64,000 bases of DNA from Lytechinus variegatus (GCF_018143015.1 NC_054747.1:35290733-35354732); one strand, 5' to 3'; positions 1 through 49,690 are shown, counted from the stretch's first letter. A program made the numbers and translations. The notes: a model not told the origin generated them from the sequence alone.

Positions 1-1
1 T

Positions 2-238
2 AAATTCCGGATAGCTTTAGATCACGTTAATGAGTCCCAAATTGAGAACATGGTGGTGGTTTTCCTAGAGGATATCCCTGATGCGGAGCTGCCGTTCTTG
101 GTGAGGCTCTTCCTCGGTGATCATGGGACCTACCTCACTTGGTCGGAAAATGAAGAAGAGCAGGAATACTTCTGGACCAAATTTGTCAAACTTATGAAAG
201 TTAATAGAAGATCAAACCATATTATACCTCCAGAGTAG
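2..238 (+). CDS. Toll/IL-1R (TIR) domain, C-terminal fragment; probable Toll-like receptor 3' end
   Basis: The frame is open from base 2 to the TAG at 236-238 and runs off the left edge, so only the last 78 residues are visible; the ATG at 50 is internal. The peptide reads FRIALDHVNESQIENMVVVF, then LEDIP, LRLF-like basic/hydrophobic residues, TYLTWSENEEEQEYFW and a short basic tail. A conserved hydrophobic strand ending in FLE, then a TYL-W segment and a terminal FW are the box 2/box 3 layout of TIR domains in Toll-like receptors. TIR domains sit on the cytoplasmic side and recruit adaptors such as MyD88. The leucine-rich repeats and membrane segment would lie upstream, outside the window. 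An IL-1R-like or adaptor TIR protein cannot be excluded. Confidence 0.72.
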   Translation, partial: KFRIALDHVNESQIENMVVVFLEDIPDAELPFLVRLFLGDHGTYLTWSENEEEQEYFWTKFVKLMKVNRRSNHIIPPE

Positions 239-522
239 TGTGTTTTTTAGCCTGGCGAAAGTTTGGCTAATTAGTGCGTATGTAATCAATGCATATAACG
301 AGGGCAGCTAGTGGAACCGAAGGTTACTTTCCCCCATTCATGATGACGATGATACTGATGATGCTAAATGATTACTCCTGAAGACGCCAACGTAATAGGT
401 CTACTTAGTTGCCAAAAGTGCAATTAGTCATTCACATATGCACGGAAAAGGAATATATGGTGTAACGTGAAGATCGTCTACTACCTGACTACTACTAAAA
501 AGGGGCCTACTGCCCTAGTCGC
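239..522. other. gene-free stretch downstream of the TIR gene
   Basis: This contains the 3' flank of the TIR-coding gene. I see no second exon, no clear AATAAA and no repeat structure apart from a short GATGAT run near 344-365. Confidence 0.4.
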
Positions 523-1125
<603 letters not shown>

Positions 1126-1515
1126 ATCAGACTATTACATGATTACTAGGCCTTCTCACCACCAGTATTTTTTCTAATTTACTACTCCTAATTCTTTATA
1201 CTGATATAGATATTTCTCAATGACCACAATCACCTTTGATATTTAGGAAAAGGTGAACACTAATGCCATGGGAGCATAAAATGAATTAAGTGAAATGATT
1301 AAACTACAAATTAAACATGACACCATAGTAAAATAATTGCTTGTTTGGTTCAATTCAACAGTGCTTTTATCAAAATCTCTCTATACAGCATGATAATCCA
1401 CAAAGAAGTATTTGACCAAAAAGTACCTTAACTATAAAGTAAGTTGCATAAAGATGTCCAATATACATTGGAAATATTTTTTTACAGGTATATAATGAAA
1501 GAAAGAAAGAAAAAA

Positions 1516-1653
1516 GTTTTTACCTGAGAAAACTCTGGTAAAAACTGTAAACTAAAGTTAGTCTGATTTCTGCCATTGACTTTAACACAGGGCAAAAATT
1601 CCAGTTAAAACAACCTGATTTTTCTCAGGTAAAAAGTGTTATGTAACGGGCCT
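1516..1653 (-). mobile_element. MITE, GGGGCCCGTT-type, older copy in reverse orientation
   Basis: This block is the reverse complement of the element at 1811-1967. Both share TTTTTACCTGAGAAAACTCT, a central GACTTTAACACAGGGC segment and a terminal GTAACGGGCCTC. Its left TIR is partly lost. Together the two copies form a large inverted repeat. Confidence 0.7.
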
Positions 1654-1810
1654 CAGAACATACTATTTACAAGATTTTAAAGACATTATCTGGTATTGTT
1701 ATGCAATATACATTCTAAATAATTATGGTTTTAAAATATTCGATGTGCTATATATACTGGTAGTAAAGTTTTAATCCAGTGCGATGGATATTGACTTATG
1801 TAAACGACCA

Positions 1811-1967
1811 GGGGCCCGTTGCATAAAACATTTTACCTGAGAAATCTCAGGTTGATTTTACCGGAGTATTTGCCCTGTGTTAAAGTCAATTGCAGAAATC
1901 AGACTAATCTTAGTTTTCAGTTTTTACCAGAGTTTTCTCAGGTAAAAAGTTTTATGCAACAGGCCCC
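1811..1967. mobile_element. MITE with GGGGCCCGTTGCATAAAAC terminal inverted repeats
   Basis: The left end GGGGCCCGTTGCATAAAAC pairs with the right end GTTTTATGCAACAGGCCCC. The inverted arms continue inward (TTTTACCTGAG / CTCAGGTAAAAA). There is no coding capacity, as expected for a non-autonomous DNA transposon. Confidence 0.85.
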
Positions 1968-3180
1968 TGATGACTCAGTGTCGTTATTATGAAACTTTCT
2001 GTAGAGAGAAAGAAACAAATTCCCTAAAGCACAATAGCAGTATTTGGTTTCCAACTTTTGTACACATAAAAAATCCAAACCTTAATATGTTTATTAGAAG
2101 ACAAAACAGCAAAACCGATTCTTTAATTTAGTCGAATTACAAACTTGACACTGGAGGAAGTACTTTTGTGGCTTGACTTTTAATTTGTAGGTCCATGCTC
2201 ATATTGACACACATAATAAAATTGGAGGATAAGATATTCATGTATAATAATAATTTGGCAGGGAAGGATGTCTGTAAATAGCTAAAACTATTTTTTTGAA
2301 TTTCGTTATGTTTGGTTTTATTTTTTATTTATTATTTAATTTGATTTAATTTTATTATTTTTTTTTTTGGGGGGGGGGTCTTCAAAAAGTGAAATTGAGA
2401 AAATTAGCTTATTTCAAAGAGTAATTCTTCTTCGTTTTCTTTCAATCTTTATTGATCACAGTATAAATCAAACAAATCAACAAGCTATATACATGATTAT
2501 AGACAAAGCAGCACTTAAGTATGTACAAATTCTTCTTCATATTAGCACAATGATATTTCAAATTGAGAAATGTAAAAAAAAACGAGAAAGTGGAGTTTAT
2601 GTAACATCATTTTATTTTCAATTTTCACTGAAATTGCACGTGTGCACATTATCAGGCGTAAACACAGAACTAAAAACTGTTTTTGAATATCGTTTATAAA
2701 CATTCTCACCGAATTTCTTCGATATTCAATAGAGAACCTGTGTGGGTTATCATTATTATTAAGTTAATGCAAAAGCTTAGGATTTGCTTTTTCAAGCTCA
2801 ATAAAGATCTCAAAATCGATTTTGGGCGAAAAAGAAAGATGATATAAAATGATCACATCCCGTGCTCTATAAAAATAAAGATTTTCAACATTTCATACTT
2901 ATTTGATTTCCCGCATTTTTTGTTCATATCCTCTTTCAGTTGGAGTGGCTTTGCCCATTAAGACAATACTCATCATAACTATTGAAAATACACAAGCAGG
3001 ATTTGTTTGAATATCTCTTTATTGTGTGTTTATGATATCAAACAATGAGTCGTTGATATGTACGATTGGGTCTATCAATTCTAAAATGTCCAAGTTTCGA
3101 TATCTGCATTGATTGCATACAACTACATGTACATCATGGTCATATGACTTGTGTGTATCAATTAGTGTGAAAAAATATTG
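1968..3180. other. AT-rich intergenic stretch without recognised features
   Basis: There are homopolymer T and G runs near 2345-2378 and otherwise unremarkable AT-rich sequence. The short open frames here lack splice-site context and family resemblance. Confidence 0.4.
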
Positions 3181-3184
3181 TCAA

Positions 3185-3365
3185 GAGAGAGGCAGGCCTA
3201 GGTGGTAGCCCTGAGGGGGGGGGGGCCAAGTGGAAGAATAGGGAGATTCATGGAGAGAAGGGGGACTGAGTGTCGAGAGAAAGAAACGGAGATAGATAGA
3301 TTGAGAGAGAGAGAGAAAGAGAGGGGGGAGTGGGGTGTGGCCACTGGGAAGGGAAGGGGAGGCAA
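3185..3365. repeat. purine-rich (GA) low-complexity tract
   Basis: The stretch is almost entirely G and A on the + strand, including GAGAGAGA runs around 3300-3325 and a G10 run. It could adopt triplex or H-DNA structure, but no function is evident. Confidence 0.8.
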
Positions 3366-3493
3366 TTACAAAGGGCCCCTTTTATTATTTTTTGTGCTAT
3401 TTTTAAGTGGGACCCATTTTTTTTCAGTGGCGTGTGGTGAGTTCTGGATCTGCGCCCTGACTCCCGGGGGTGTTACACAAAGATTTAATTGTG

Positions 3494-3712
3494 GCAGAGG
3501 CGTAGTTAGTAAACATTTTTGAGGGGGCTCGATATGGCTTATCGCATAGAATTGATAACAAGTTGGGAGCGAGCAAAACTTCAACATTTTTATTACAAAA
3601 ATCCAAGTATGTGATAGAGTTTGACATTATATTCAGAAATAATATAATATTTCACCCTTATTCCTTCCCCCCCTCCCACTTTTTTTGGGTGGGGGGGGGA
3701 TCTGTACGCCAG
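3494..3712. mobile_element. short repeat with GGCGTAG / TACGCC ends
   Basis: The unit starts GGCGTAGTTAGTAAACATTT and ends in a C- and G-rich block followed by TGTACGCCAGTG. The element at 56636-56897 has the same plan: a GCGTA start, 'cattttgaggggg', 'tgatagaattcgacataatg', a G-rich block, and TACGCCACTG at the end. Confidence 0.6.
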
Positions 3713-4068
3713 TGAAGTGTGACTTACGGGGTCGTACTTAAATTCTCATTTGCGTGCTTTATGAAAGGCATCACTTTGGTCTGTCATATGCTATGAATGA
3801 CAGTCAATGGCGTTTATTCCTAGTGTGAGTATTAGAGAGAAAAAAATCTTACAATATAATGAACAAATCATCATCAGTATTTCGTCAAATAATTCACGAT
3901 TGCATGCATAACTTATATAAAAGTACAACAAAAAGAAAAACACAAACAAAATCAGTAACATTAAAATAATGTCATAATTCCAGTTGAAATAATGGATAAG
4001 TGCTTTGGTGCTTAAAAAAGTATATTTGGTCAAATTTACTTAAATAATCCCATCATAATTATACACTA

Positions 4069-4071
<3 letters not shown>

Positions 4072-4129
<58 letters not shown>
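4072..4129. repeat. (TA)n microsatellite
   Basis: Uninterrupted TA dinucleotides of about 29 units. Confidence 0.97.
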
Positions 4130-4132
<3 letters not shown>

Positions 4133-5024
4133 TGCACACCCTTAATGAAAATATGACTACCTCAAACTTTGGGCCTCGTCAGTCCTGCTTCATGATTATA
4201 TAGCCATGTCCACCAACCCCCCCCCCCCGAAGTGGTAAAATTGAAGAAAAAAAATGATAAAAAATAAGGCCGCCAGTAAAACATTATAAGATAAAAGGCA
4301 AATATTTGGTTCGATTTTTCAGCTCGCGCATCGCGCTTGCATTATTCGGTGAGATATGTTTCTTATTCACGATTCACTAAAAGCAGTCCTTAACACTTAA
4401 CAGGTCACTCTTCAAGTAAGTTACACATATTCAGTTCGCGTTAATTCCTAGTTGAATATGCCTGTGCATCTTTTTAACGATAAGAGAACTGCTCAGACTG
4501 CCTTAAGGGCAAGACCACCCAATCAAAAAGTTGATTTTAATAAAAAGAGAAAACTTTAACTATTAAAGCACTGAATAATCGAAAATGGATGTAGGTATAG
4601 GATATTTATGCCATCTTAAAAAAAATGCCAAAAATTCCCCCAAAACCCAATATTATATTCACGTCCTATAGCTTGTCGGTATGCAGATGAAGGGTCTTTG
4701 TCAAATCATGTTGTAAAAAATGAAATATGTACAATATTGATTGAGTAAAAAACAAAAGAAACAATGATAGAGGGACATATCTGATTCTCTGCATATTTGC
4801 ATACTCCTTTTGTGAATAGAACTGTTAAGAGAAAAATAAGCAAACATTTTGATTCATCGTATTTTAGATTTTTTGTTTATTTTACATGAGACTTTTTAAT
4901 GATATTTTCAGCATTATGCTTGAATAATTTATTTCTGTTTATTCCAATCATCATGCTGAAGGGATGAACTTGACCTTAATCTTAATATAGGCCTAGGCCT
5001 ACATAAACAAACTGAACTTGCGCC

Positions 5025-5587
5025 TTAAAGGCTTGGTCCAGGCTGGATCGAGATATTGATAGCTCCATAAGAGTAGGGCCTACAATTCACAAAGCAAAAT
5101 GCTGAAAATTTGATCCTTTAAAAAAAAAATGCATTATTCCGGTGCCAAAACAATTCCAGGAATGTCTTTACAAATATTCATTAGGTGGGCTGACCATATA
5201 TCCCTACTTGTTCTTTAATTGAAATAAAGTTTATCAAAAAAAAATCTACCAAGAACAAAAACGATTAGATTGATAACTGATTAAGTGCAGTAGTTATTTA
5301 TTGCTGCAACTTATTTCATCATAATGGAAACACGTCATTGACACATGAAAAAAATGAATATTTATGATTTCATGAAGAAAAGGGAAAGTGGGGATGTGAT
5401 ATCATCAGCCCACCTAATGAATATTAATGACGATGTGCATATAGGTGTTTTCAATTTCATAAAATATTGCTTAACTTTAAAATTCAATAACTTGTTGTTA
5501 TCCGATTTTGATGAGATTTTCAGCATTTTGCTTTGTGAATTTTGCTCTATTCTTTTAGACATATTTTCAGCCCGGACCATTCCTTAA
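5025..5587. mobile_element. TTAA-bounded palindromic MITE (family A), copy 1
   Basis: TTAAAGGCTTGGTCCAGGCT at the left pairs with CAGCCCGGACCATTCCTTAA at the right. The arms continue inward with matching 'aaatattcattaggtgggctga' / 'cagcccacctaatgaatatta'-type segments. Family members lie at 40297-40880 and 45600-46175. The TTAA at both ends suggests piggyBac-like target preference. Confidence 0.8.
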
Positions 5588-5953
5588 TTCAATTAAGCTT
5601 TCGCGGCCGATCCTGAAAATGTGGATGAAAATATTTTCCACATGACTAGCAAAGTATAGATTGAGCCGACCCTGGATAATCTATGTTCTATATCAAAGTG
5701 AAAAAAAATGTGGTAACGGTTATTCTATTCAACAAAACAGGAGAACTGATGCCCTTTAGAAATCAGCGCCAAAAATTATCACAAAGTAAGCTTTCACATG
5801 GCTTCCATTTTCATTTTCCCCCAAAGCCTATAGTAATCACTTCTAAAAAGGTTTTTCTGAACTAATTTCATGAAACAAACAACATCTTCAGGCAGAAACG
5901 TAATCTGATAATGAAAATATCTGTTTGCCCCAAAATTCCATTTTTAAACATAA

Positions 5954-6225
5954 GCGTTGTGGCCCAGTGGATTAGTCTCCGGACTTTGAAACAGAGGGTC
6001 GTGGGTTCGAATGCCAGCCATGGCGTAATTTCTTTCAGCAAGAAACTGATCCACAACGTGCTGCACTCAACCCAGGTGAGGTCAATGGGTACCGGTAGGA
6101 AGTAATTCCTTAAAAAGCTGTGTGCGCTATGAACGCCTAGTTAAGCCGGGTAACATAGGAGCGCCTTGAGGAGCACCTAACAAGGTGGATTATGTGCGCA
6201 ATATAAATACCCCGTATAAGTGCCA
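5954..6225 (+). mobile_element. tRNA-derived SINE, full-length-like copy
   Basis: The head GTTGTGGCCCAGTGGATTAG (A-box-like), the GGACTTTGAAAC anticodon-arm-like segment and GTGGGTTCGAATGCC (B box) resemble a tRNA-Gln(TTG) body. They are followed by a conserved 'gccatggcgtaatttc ... caacccaggtgaggt' body. The tail resembles 'gcgcaatataaatac'. It is not a functional tRNA, because the acceptor stem does not pair. Confidence 0.85.
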
Positions 6226-6841
6226 TTTTTTTTGGCCCATGCACTCTAAATTTCAAGGAATTCAAATAAATCCCGATCGGCTGTGAATAGTGACCAGCCA
6301 AATTTTTAATTCATTATTTTACATGAAAAGATGGAAGAAGAAAGAAAATAAAATATTAAGAAAAAAAAAAAAAAAGGAAGAAATAGAAAAAAACGGAAGA
6401 AAAGAAAGAACAGTTAAGGATATACGAAAAATTAGTAAACAAACTGCAATATAACGATACAGAAAAATGAATAGATAAATTAATGAGTGATTCTTAACAA
6501 GAAAGAAGTAATATAAAAAAAACCAACAACGGGGGGGGGGGGTAAATTTCAGTTTTCACCAGAGCCATTTCGAGATAAAAATGCAGTCTAAAAAAATCTA
6601 ACGAGAGAGGGTGCTGCGCACTTATATATATATATATTAGTCGCCAACAACGGGAAATTTTTGGAATTTCGACCAATCCCTCACTATTGTTGTTGCTAGT
6701 CAGAAAAGAATATCAAGAGAAAACGGCTGTACATAAGACTATTAAACATAAGCTGAAAGTGACGTGGCTGCGATTTACGTGGAATTGTCAGGAGGAAAGG
6801 AAAAATTTACATTTCTTTTTTGATGATTTGACAGCAGCATC

Positions 6842-43444
<36,603 letters not shown>

Positions 43445-44800
43445 AACCCAACATTCCCAGAAAGCTAACCACTGCTGAATTTCATAAAATTAATCAATCA
43501 GTCGCCCAGGGGGTGCTCCACAATGAGTTAAGTGATGCATCAGTGCTATCATGCACAAGATATTTGATGCGTAATACCCGTAGTAAACTAGCAGGACTAT
43601 TTATTACATTGCTTCCATGACATTTGCCCCTGCGACAATTGCTTCTGCGGAAAATGCACTGGCAAAATTCTTCAGGAAACGGTTCATTGTTACTACATAA
43701 CGCTATATCAGCAATAACCTTTAGACATCAACTAGGTTCTACATTTGCACATTTTCTTATTCTTGAAGTTACCTTGTAAATGAAATATTTGCAAGTCCTC
43801 TTTAACAGCGCTTTGTATGCTCTGGAAAAGAGTACAGAAATCTAAAGATTATTATATTTAGTACTGGGTGTGGCTACCGTGAATGTTTTGCGTTGTCACC
43901 TGCGGAAAGCTATCTAGAATTGCAGAATTTTTGATGGAAAAGTTGAATTTTTTTTCTTCATCAAGAAACACAAGCATATCACATCTAGAATCACTTGTAA
44001 TATGCCCCTGTGTGTATCAGACCATTTGCAAAATATCGAGATAAGGTAGGATATTTTTTTGCTACTCTTTGACAACAAGACAATTTTAAATTTCTCTCAC
44101 ATTTCAACTACTACTGTCATCGTTGAAACATTCCATTTAATGTTGCAAGATGTGTTCATTACTAACAATGCAACATCCAGTCTGATGGATGGTATGGCAT
44201 TGGAGTCATTATAATAGTTTTGGTTGGTCTTGAGTCTGCTTTGCTAATATTATGGTGGAATTACATTGGAAGCTCACCAGATATGTCTAACTCATTTCCT
44301 ACTCGAACCAAGTGATCCCATACAAAGCCTACATGTATATGAATTGTAGAGTTCAGTTGTCATAGGGTTAAAGCGAAGCAGAATACGGTTGTCGCTACAT
44401 ATTACTATTATCAATATGTATACACAAATTTAGCAGTGTTTGAGAGAATTGCCCTGTATGGTTACAGCACAACACTGAATAATGATCATTTGATTTATTT
44501 ATTAGAAAATTTAGTTACAATACGAAAGTGTTTTTTTTTTTCATTGTCTGGGGTTAGTATTGCTTTGCTAACAATACAGTGTTTCCTATAAATTGAAATC
44601 ATGTAATGTACAAATGAAATTTCTTATATTGGTGATTACTTAAATGTAGGACATACTGATGTGTATGTTTAGCCTATTCTGTGACAAGACTTTATTATTG
44701 ATTTTTGAATGCTTGTTATGAACAACATTATTAAATATGAAAGTTTATGCGAAATATTGAATATTTCCTTTATAGCAGTTTATTTTGTATCTGTGTAGCA
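43445..44800 (+). other. COPA 3' untranslated region and downstream flank
   Basis: There is no coding exon. The sequence is AT-rich and free of the repeats that crowd the surrounding DNA, as expected for a conserved-length 3'UTR. A candidate poly(A) signal ATTAAA lies at 44730-44735; the actual end is not visible from sequence alone. Confidence 0.45.
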
Positions 44801-44898
44801 AAGTAGGCATTTGATTACTAAAAATCATGACCTCGACTGTAGATAGATAAGAATAGGCATCCTTTGATTAGGTGCGTGGGGTGTTGTGGTCAAGCAGA

Positions 44899-45332
44899 CC
44901 TGCCGACCTCTGGGAATGAAAAACTGTATTCTGTGTAAAAAAAAAAAAATGGATTTTACCCGCCAAAACTGTATATCATAATAAAATGCTTGGCGCACTC
45001 GCTCATTGTGGCGCTCAAGCTGCATGCAAGCTAAAATGTGCACTGCTCTTGCAGATTGCAAAAAAAAAAATTGAAACATGTGTATATCTCACTCCGGTTT
45101 TTTACAAATTGATTGAAAAAAAAACAAGTTACCTAAAATTACATTGATCTAATAGCCATATTTGTGTACGTTTTTTGAAATAGAGACATATAGAGATGAT
45201 TTTTCTCAATAAATTATGAATTTGTTAAAAAAAAAAAATTAAAAAAAAACATTTTGTAAAGAACAAACGTACTGCCGTATTTTGGTTGCATAAACGTACT
45301 AAATACGCCAAAAACGTACTGGTTGGCAGGTC
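44899..45332. mobile_element. MITE with AGACCTGCCGACC ends
   Basis: AGACCTGCCGACC near 44899 pairs with GGTTGGCAGGTCT near 45332, one mismatch. The interior is rich in poly-A runs. It sits directly before a SINE head that continues at 45333. Confidence 0.7.
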
Positions 45333-45480
45333 TGGTCTAGTGGTTATGACTTTCCTTTATCAATCTGAGGGATGTGGGTTTGATTCCTAGCCATAGAGTG
45401 TTTTCCTTCGACATTTACCTGATGATGCTGCTCTCAACCCAGGTATGGTGAATGTGAACTCTATAGGAAGGGTAATAATA
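45333..45480 (+). mobile_element. tRNA-derived SINE, second subfamily, truncated
   Basis: TGGTCTAGTGGTTATGACTT and ATGTGGGTTTGATTCCTAGC resemble the A and B boxes. The body 'gttttccttcgacatttacc' and 'caacccagg' follow. Confidence 0.65.
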
Positions 45481-45599
45481 ATATTATTGAAGTGTCAAGT
45501 ATATATACATGTAGTAATTGCACAATATACACTTAAAATTATTATATAGGGTCAGTCATAGATTAGAGTCCTGTGCATGTGAAGTCTCGTGTACTATTG

Positions 45600-46175
45600 T
45601 TAAAAGAGGTGGTCCAGGCTGAAAATATATCTTAATACACAGAGTGGAATCCACTGAGCAAAACGCTGAAAATTTCATCAAAATCGGATAACAAATAATA
45701 AAGTTATTGAAGTTTAAGGTTCAGCAATATTTTGTGAAAACATTCGTCATGAATATTCATTAGGCGAGCTGATGATGTCACATCTCCACTTTCCGTTTTC
45801 TTATGTTATTACATAAAATCATGTTTTCATTATTTCGTGTGTGAATATGTCTCCCTTATAATGAAATAAGTTGCAGCAATAAATATCTCATGCACTTAAT
45901 TAGTTGTCAATCCAATTTTTCTAGTTCTTGGAGGGAAAAAATTGAATAAACCTAATTTCATATAATAAAATACAAAAGAACAAGTGGAGACGTGACATCA
46001 TCAGCCCACCTAATGAATATTCATGACGACTGTTTTTACAAAATATTACTAAACTTTACAATTCAATAACTTTGCTATTTGTTGTCCGATTTTGATGGAA
46101 TTTCAGCATTTTTTTCAGTGAATTCTACTCTATTTATTAAACTATAAATACTTTCAGCCTGGACGACCCCTTTAA
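45600..46175. mobile_element. TTAA-bounded palindromic MITE (family A), copy 3
   Basis: TTAAAAGAGGTGGTCCAGGC at the left pairs with CAGCCTGGACGACCCCTTTAA-type sequence at the right. Inner arms again contain the AATATTCATTAGGCGAGCTG / CAGCCCACCTAATGAATATT pair. Confidence 0.87.
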
Positions 46176-46195
46176 GAGGTCTCTGTAGACTCTTA

Positions 46196-46474
46196 TGATA
46201 ATAGTCAGTTCTTGTATAGCGCATTACACATACGAATAACATCTCTATGCGCTGCCAAAGGACTTGGATATTGTTACCCTGGCTGTAGCTCAAGCAGCTT
46301 TTACATGCTCAGCATTTCAAGGAATAAATTCCTGCCAGGTACCAATTCACCTCACCTGGGTGAGTGCAGCACAATGTGTACTAATTTTCTTGATGAAGGA
46401 AACTACGTCATGGCTGGGTTTTAACCCGTGACCCTCTGTTTTATGGTCCGGAGACTAATCCACTAGGCCACAAC
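46196..46474 (-). mobile_element. tRNA-derived SINE, reverse orientation
   Basis: The minus strand begins GTTGTGGCCTAGTGGATTAG, then TCTCCGGACCATAAAACAGAGGGTCACGGG-like sequence and the common body. The tail is near 46200 (TATAGCGC reversed). Confidence 0.85.
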
Positions 46475-47409
46475 ACTCTACTTCCTCTTCACACGATGTG
46501 ACTGAATGTGGCATCACATACCAGGAAAGATCTAGGCTCCATAACACAGAGGTTTGCAATGAACTGGAAATATGAAAGAACCGCACTGATTGGTTCCTGG
46601 TCAGTATTTTAAATAGAGTGCAGGTGCAACGATGGTCTGGATTGGTCACTTGTATTTTGTGATTGATTGCGAACATTTGTGTTACAGAGCCCTGATCATT
46701 GAAAATTTGTCTCGATTCTCAGCACAACTAAATCCATTCAGAATCTCCAAAGCACATAACAGGAAAAAACAAATCTGATTACAAAGATTATCAATATCCA
46801 TTGTTTTGTAATACAGAGGAGACATGAGACAAATCAACGTCAGCCGAGCTTGCAGAACAGACAATTCGATATCACAATTTCATTTCATTTGATTTATTTC
46901 ACATTAAAAATATAACAATATAACTCATAATCAAATCACCAAATCTACAAGCAAATGGTCTACAACTCAGAGTTCAATAGGTCTATTACATGGGTTAAAC
47001 CTTTTTGGTCTTCTAAGGACTAGGTCAGCTATCAAGTTGGTCTAATTGCCATTTGGTCTACGGTTAACTTGATCTAATTGTTCCATGACAAATGCTCTGG
47101 CGACAATTGCTTTGCTGTGAATTCCATGCTCTACTGGAATTGCCAACTTCAACTCTAGATTTAACACTATACCCTATCTAAAACCCCACATAAAACCCTA
47201 TCGCAAACCTAACCCTGTATATCAGACGAAATGAAGCCTGGAGCAATTATCCCAGGAACAGATGTAGTGTCACTGATCTGATACCCCATTATTGTTTCTC
47301 ATTTATTATAATAAATATGACTCGGATGGTCTCATTTTCTCATTCTCTACTAATTACTTTTCATTTTGTCAAATGAAAATTTGGTTCATAAGCAGAATCA
47401 TCAAGCAGA

Positions 47410-47549
47410 CTTAGAGTCGCACTTATATACTGAGTTGCATACGGTATGAAAGGCTTGACCGCATTGGTCAGATTGTGCCATCAGGACGTGCACTATACTG
47501 CGTATCTACATCAATAAGATCGCGCATTGCATATCATGTACGTGTCGTT
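47410..47549 (+). repeat. partial copy of the CAGGGGGGTGTTT MITE
   Basis: It shares GTCGCACTTATATACTGAGT, GGTATGAAAGGCTTGACCGC and GACGTGCACTATACTGCGTA with the element at 47665-47886, in the same orientation and about 290 bp upstream. Confidence 0.8.
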
Positions 47550-47664
47550 TAATTCAGTTCAATTAATTCATTTCAACTTTCAATTTGTTATGTATATATA
47601 TACATATATTTAAATACAATGAAGATTCAGATAACATAACATAATCACATTACATTCAAGTAAA

Positions 47665-47886
47665 CAGGGGGGTGTTTCACAAACATTTAACTATGACTTA
47701 GTCGCACTTAAATACTGAGTTGCGTACGGTATGAAAGGCTTGACCGCATTGGCCAGATTGTGCCATCAGGACGCGCACTATACTGCGTATCTACATGTAT
47801 CAATAAGATCGCGCGTTGCATATCGTGTGTACGCGGCGGCAAGTGCGAATTAAGTCATACTTAAATCTTTGTAAAACACACCCCTG
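47665..47886. mobile_element. MITE with CAGGGGGGTGTTTCACAAA ends
   Basis: CAGGGGGGTGTTTCACAAA pairs with TTTGTAAAACACACCCCTG. Inner arms ACTATGACTTAGTCGCACTT / AAGTGCGAATTAAGTCATA extend the inverted repeat. Confidence 0.87.
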
Positions 47887-48755
47887 TATTGATTCAATTA
47901 GTATATATGTACATGTCCAAGTCAGGGCCTTCAAGGCTATGAATTAGAACCCTATATTCAAGCTAATGGTTAGAATGGTGAACTAGTGGGGGGATTGGTT
48001 TGTAGTATTGGAGGAGTGGTCTCCTTTTAGAAAGATATTATCCTGCACACAGATTTAATGTACTGGAAGACAATCATAACCTGTCGTAGTCATTGTTTTG
48101 ACTTGTGAAAGATATCCCTGAAGAAATTAATACATATACTACCTGTATGTACAGTATACATTTTTCAAGTGACATTTACATAAACGATGAAATACTAATC
48201 ACATACGGTGGAGATTGAATCAAAATTTGACGTCCACATCTGAGTTAATGTTTACAAATGATATACAACATATTACATTAATGACAAAATATATACAGCT
48301 AATTAATTTTTCACAATATTGACATCACCGAAATATGACTAACTATTGTTGTTGTCATCACCGATATTTCCAAAAAGCAGAGGTGAAAACATCAGATCAC
48401 CGAATTCTTTCCACAAACAATATCCTTGCTAGTTTCCTGCGATTCTCTTCTTTCCTCTTGGGCTTTCTTTCCCCCTCTCATACTCCCTTCACTCTGATGT
48501 TCCCCACCCCCTGCCCCCCCCTCTCTCTCCCCCTTTAGAAGAATGGTATTTTTTGCCCAAATATAAAACTTGCATAATAAAGAAACAATGCCTATTTTAA
48601 TCCAGTATGTGCATGGTCATTTACAATTCCATAATATTATGTTGCACTCATGTGTTCTAATTTTGAGGAAATTTTCAATGTTGAGCTTTTGTGATTTCAT
48701 ACAACATCCATTTTTTTTAAATTGAAAAGAACCTTTGTTGGTGCAAACTTTCCCT
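47887..48755. other. intergenic stretch without recognised genes
   Basis: Unremarkable AT-rich sequence, with a C-rich block at 48465-48535. I see no exon or repeat unit that I can name. Confidence 0.4.
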
Positions 48756-49504
48756 TTAACCCTAAATAGACTGGGCTATTTCGACGCCTAAGAAGATGGG
48801 GGGGGGGCTGATTCAGCCCCCCCTTATGATCTCGGCCGTCGATTGCTCGTTCGCGACGAAAATTGGCACACGCATTACCCATGGCATTACCTACAAAACT
48901 ATAACATCAACTTCTGCAAAAAATCTCATGACTCATTAATTATGCTAATTTATGCGTAAAATCATAAGTTTGCTCTAATTAATAAAATAATGTCCCTGAA
49001 ATGCTAATTTTTGTTTCACATCCTCTAGATAGGCATCTGATCAAATTAATAAAAAAAAATTTTAACATCACACTTATTTTCTTATGTATTCTATTGTTTT
49101 CTAAATTTCTTATGTATTTCGTTGTTTTTCAACTTTTTGTTTTTTATTGTTTTTTCAATGGAACTTGTCGGGAACTTTATTTTGACCATAAAAAAGAAAA
49201 AAATTAATTGATTTCAAGCAGTAAAAGGAAAAATAATGATACATTTATGAATTTTGGCTAGAAAGACTATTTGCTTTGGATTTGTACACAAATTAATGTT
49301 TTTGAGTAATTTTGGGTCTGCATGCACTTACAAAAAGTTGCGGAACCGCGTACCCGGGGTCACAATTTTGGTCTCAAAAGTTACGCGAGACTTAAAAGTA
49401 AAAAGTCAGCGAGCGACGCGGTCAAAAAATTTTGCGCGGTGGATTTATCGCGAAAAAATGTCGAGGGGGGGCTAAATCAGCCCCCCCAGTCTCTTTAAGG
49501 TTAA
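48756..49504. mobile_element. TTAA-bounded element with GC-clamp hairpins (family B), copy 2
   Basis: TTAACCCTAAATAGACTGGG at the left pairs imperfectly with CCCAGTCTCTTTAAGGTTAA at the right. GGGGGGGCTGATTCAGCCCC is an almost perfect hairpin near the left end, and GGGGGGGCTAAATCAGCCCC is its partner near the right. The interior aligns with 17181-17953. It ends 36 bp from the stop codon of the minus-strand gene at 49540, so it may lie in that gene's 3'UTR. Confidence 0.85.
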
Positions 49505-49539
49505 GTTTCCATACTTCTCAATACTGCTATAATAACGAT

Positions 49540-49690
49540 TTATTGTGCTGTTATAAAACCACGGACTGCACGCCATATAATCGGAACCACACCGGATGCT
49601 AGCATTCCGAATCCCACAGCCGCTAAGATTGCTAGAACCAAGAATATGAGGAAGAACACTGCACTCCAGGAATATCCATCGGCTAGACAA
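49540..49690 (-). CDS. minus-strand gene, exon 3 (hydrophobic segment and stop)
   Basis: It follows the acceptor CTTCTTCAG and encodes CLADGYSWSAVFFLIFLVLA, then ILAAVGFGMLASGVVPIIWR and AVRGFITAQ, TAA. Confidence 0.6.

Noticed and set aside
5954-6030. tRNA-Gln-like gene
   Set aside because: A and B boxes are present, but the acceptor stem does not pair, and the same head occurs in several dispersed copies with a common tail, so it is a SINE.
49254-49475. 73-codon frame
   Set aside because: It lies within the TTAA-bounded MITE, and the corresponding position in the second copy is not open in the same way.
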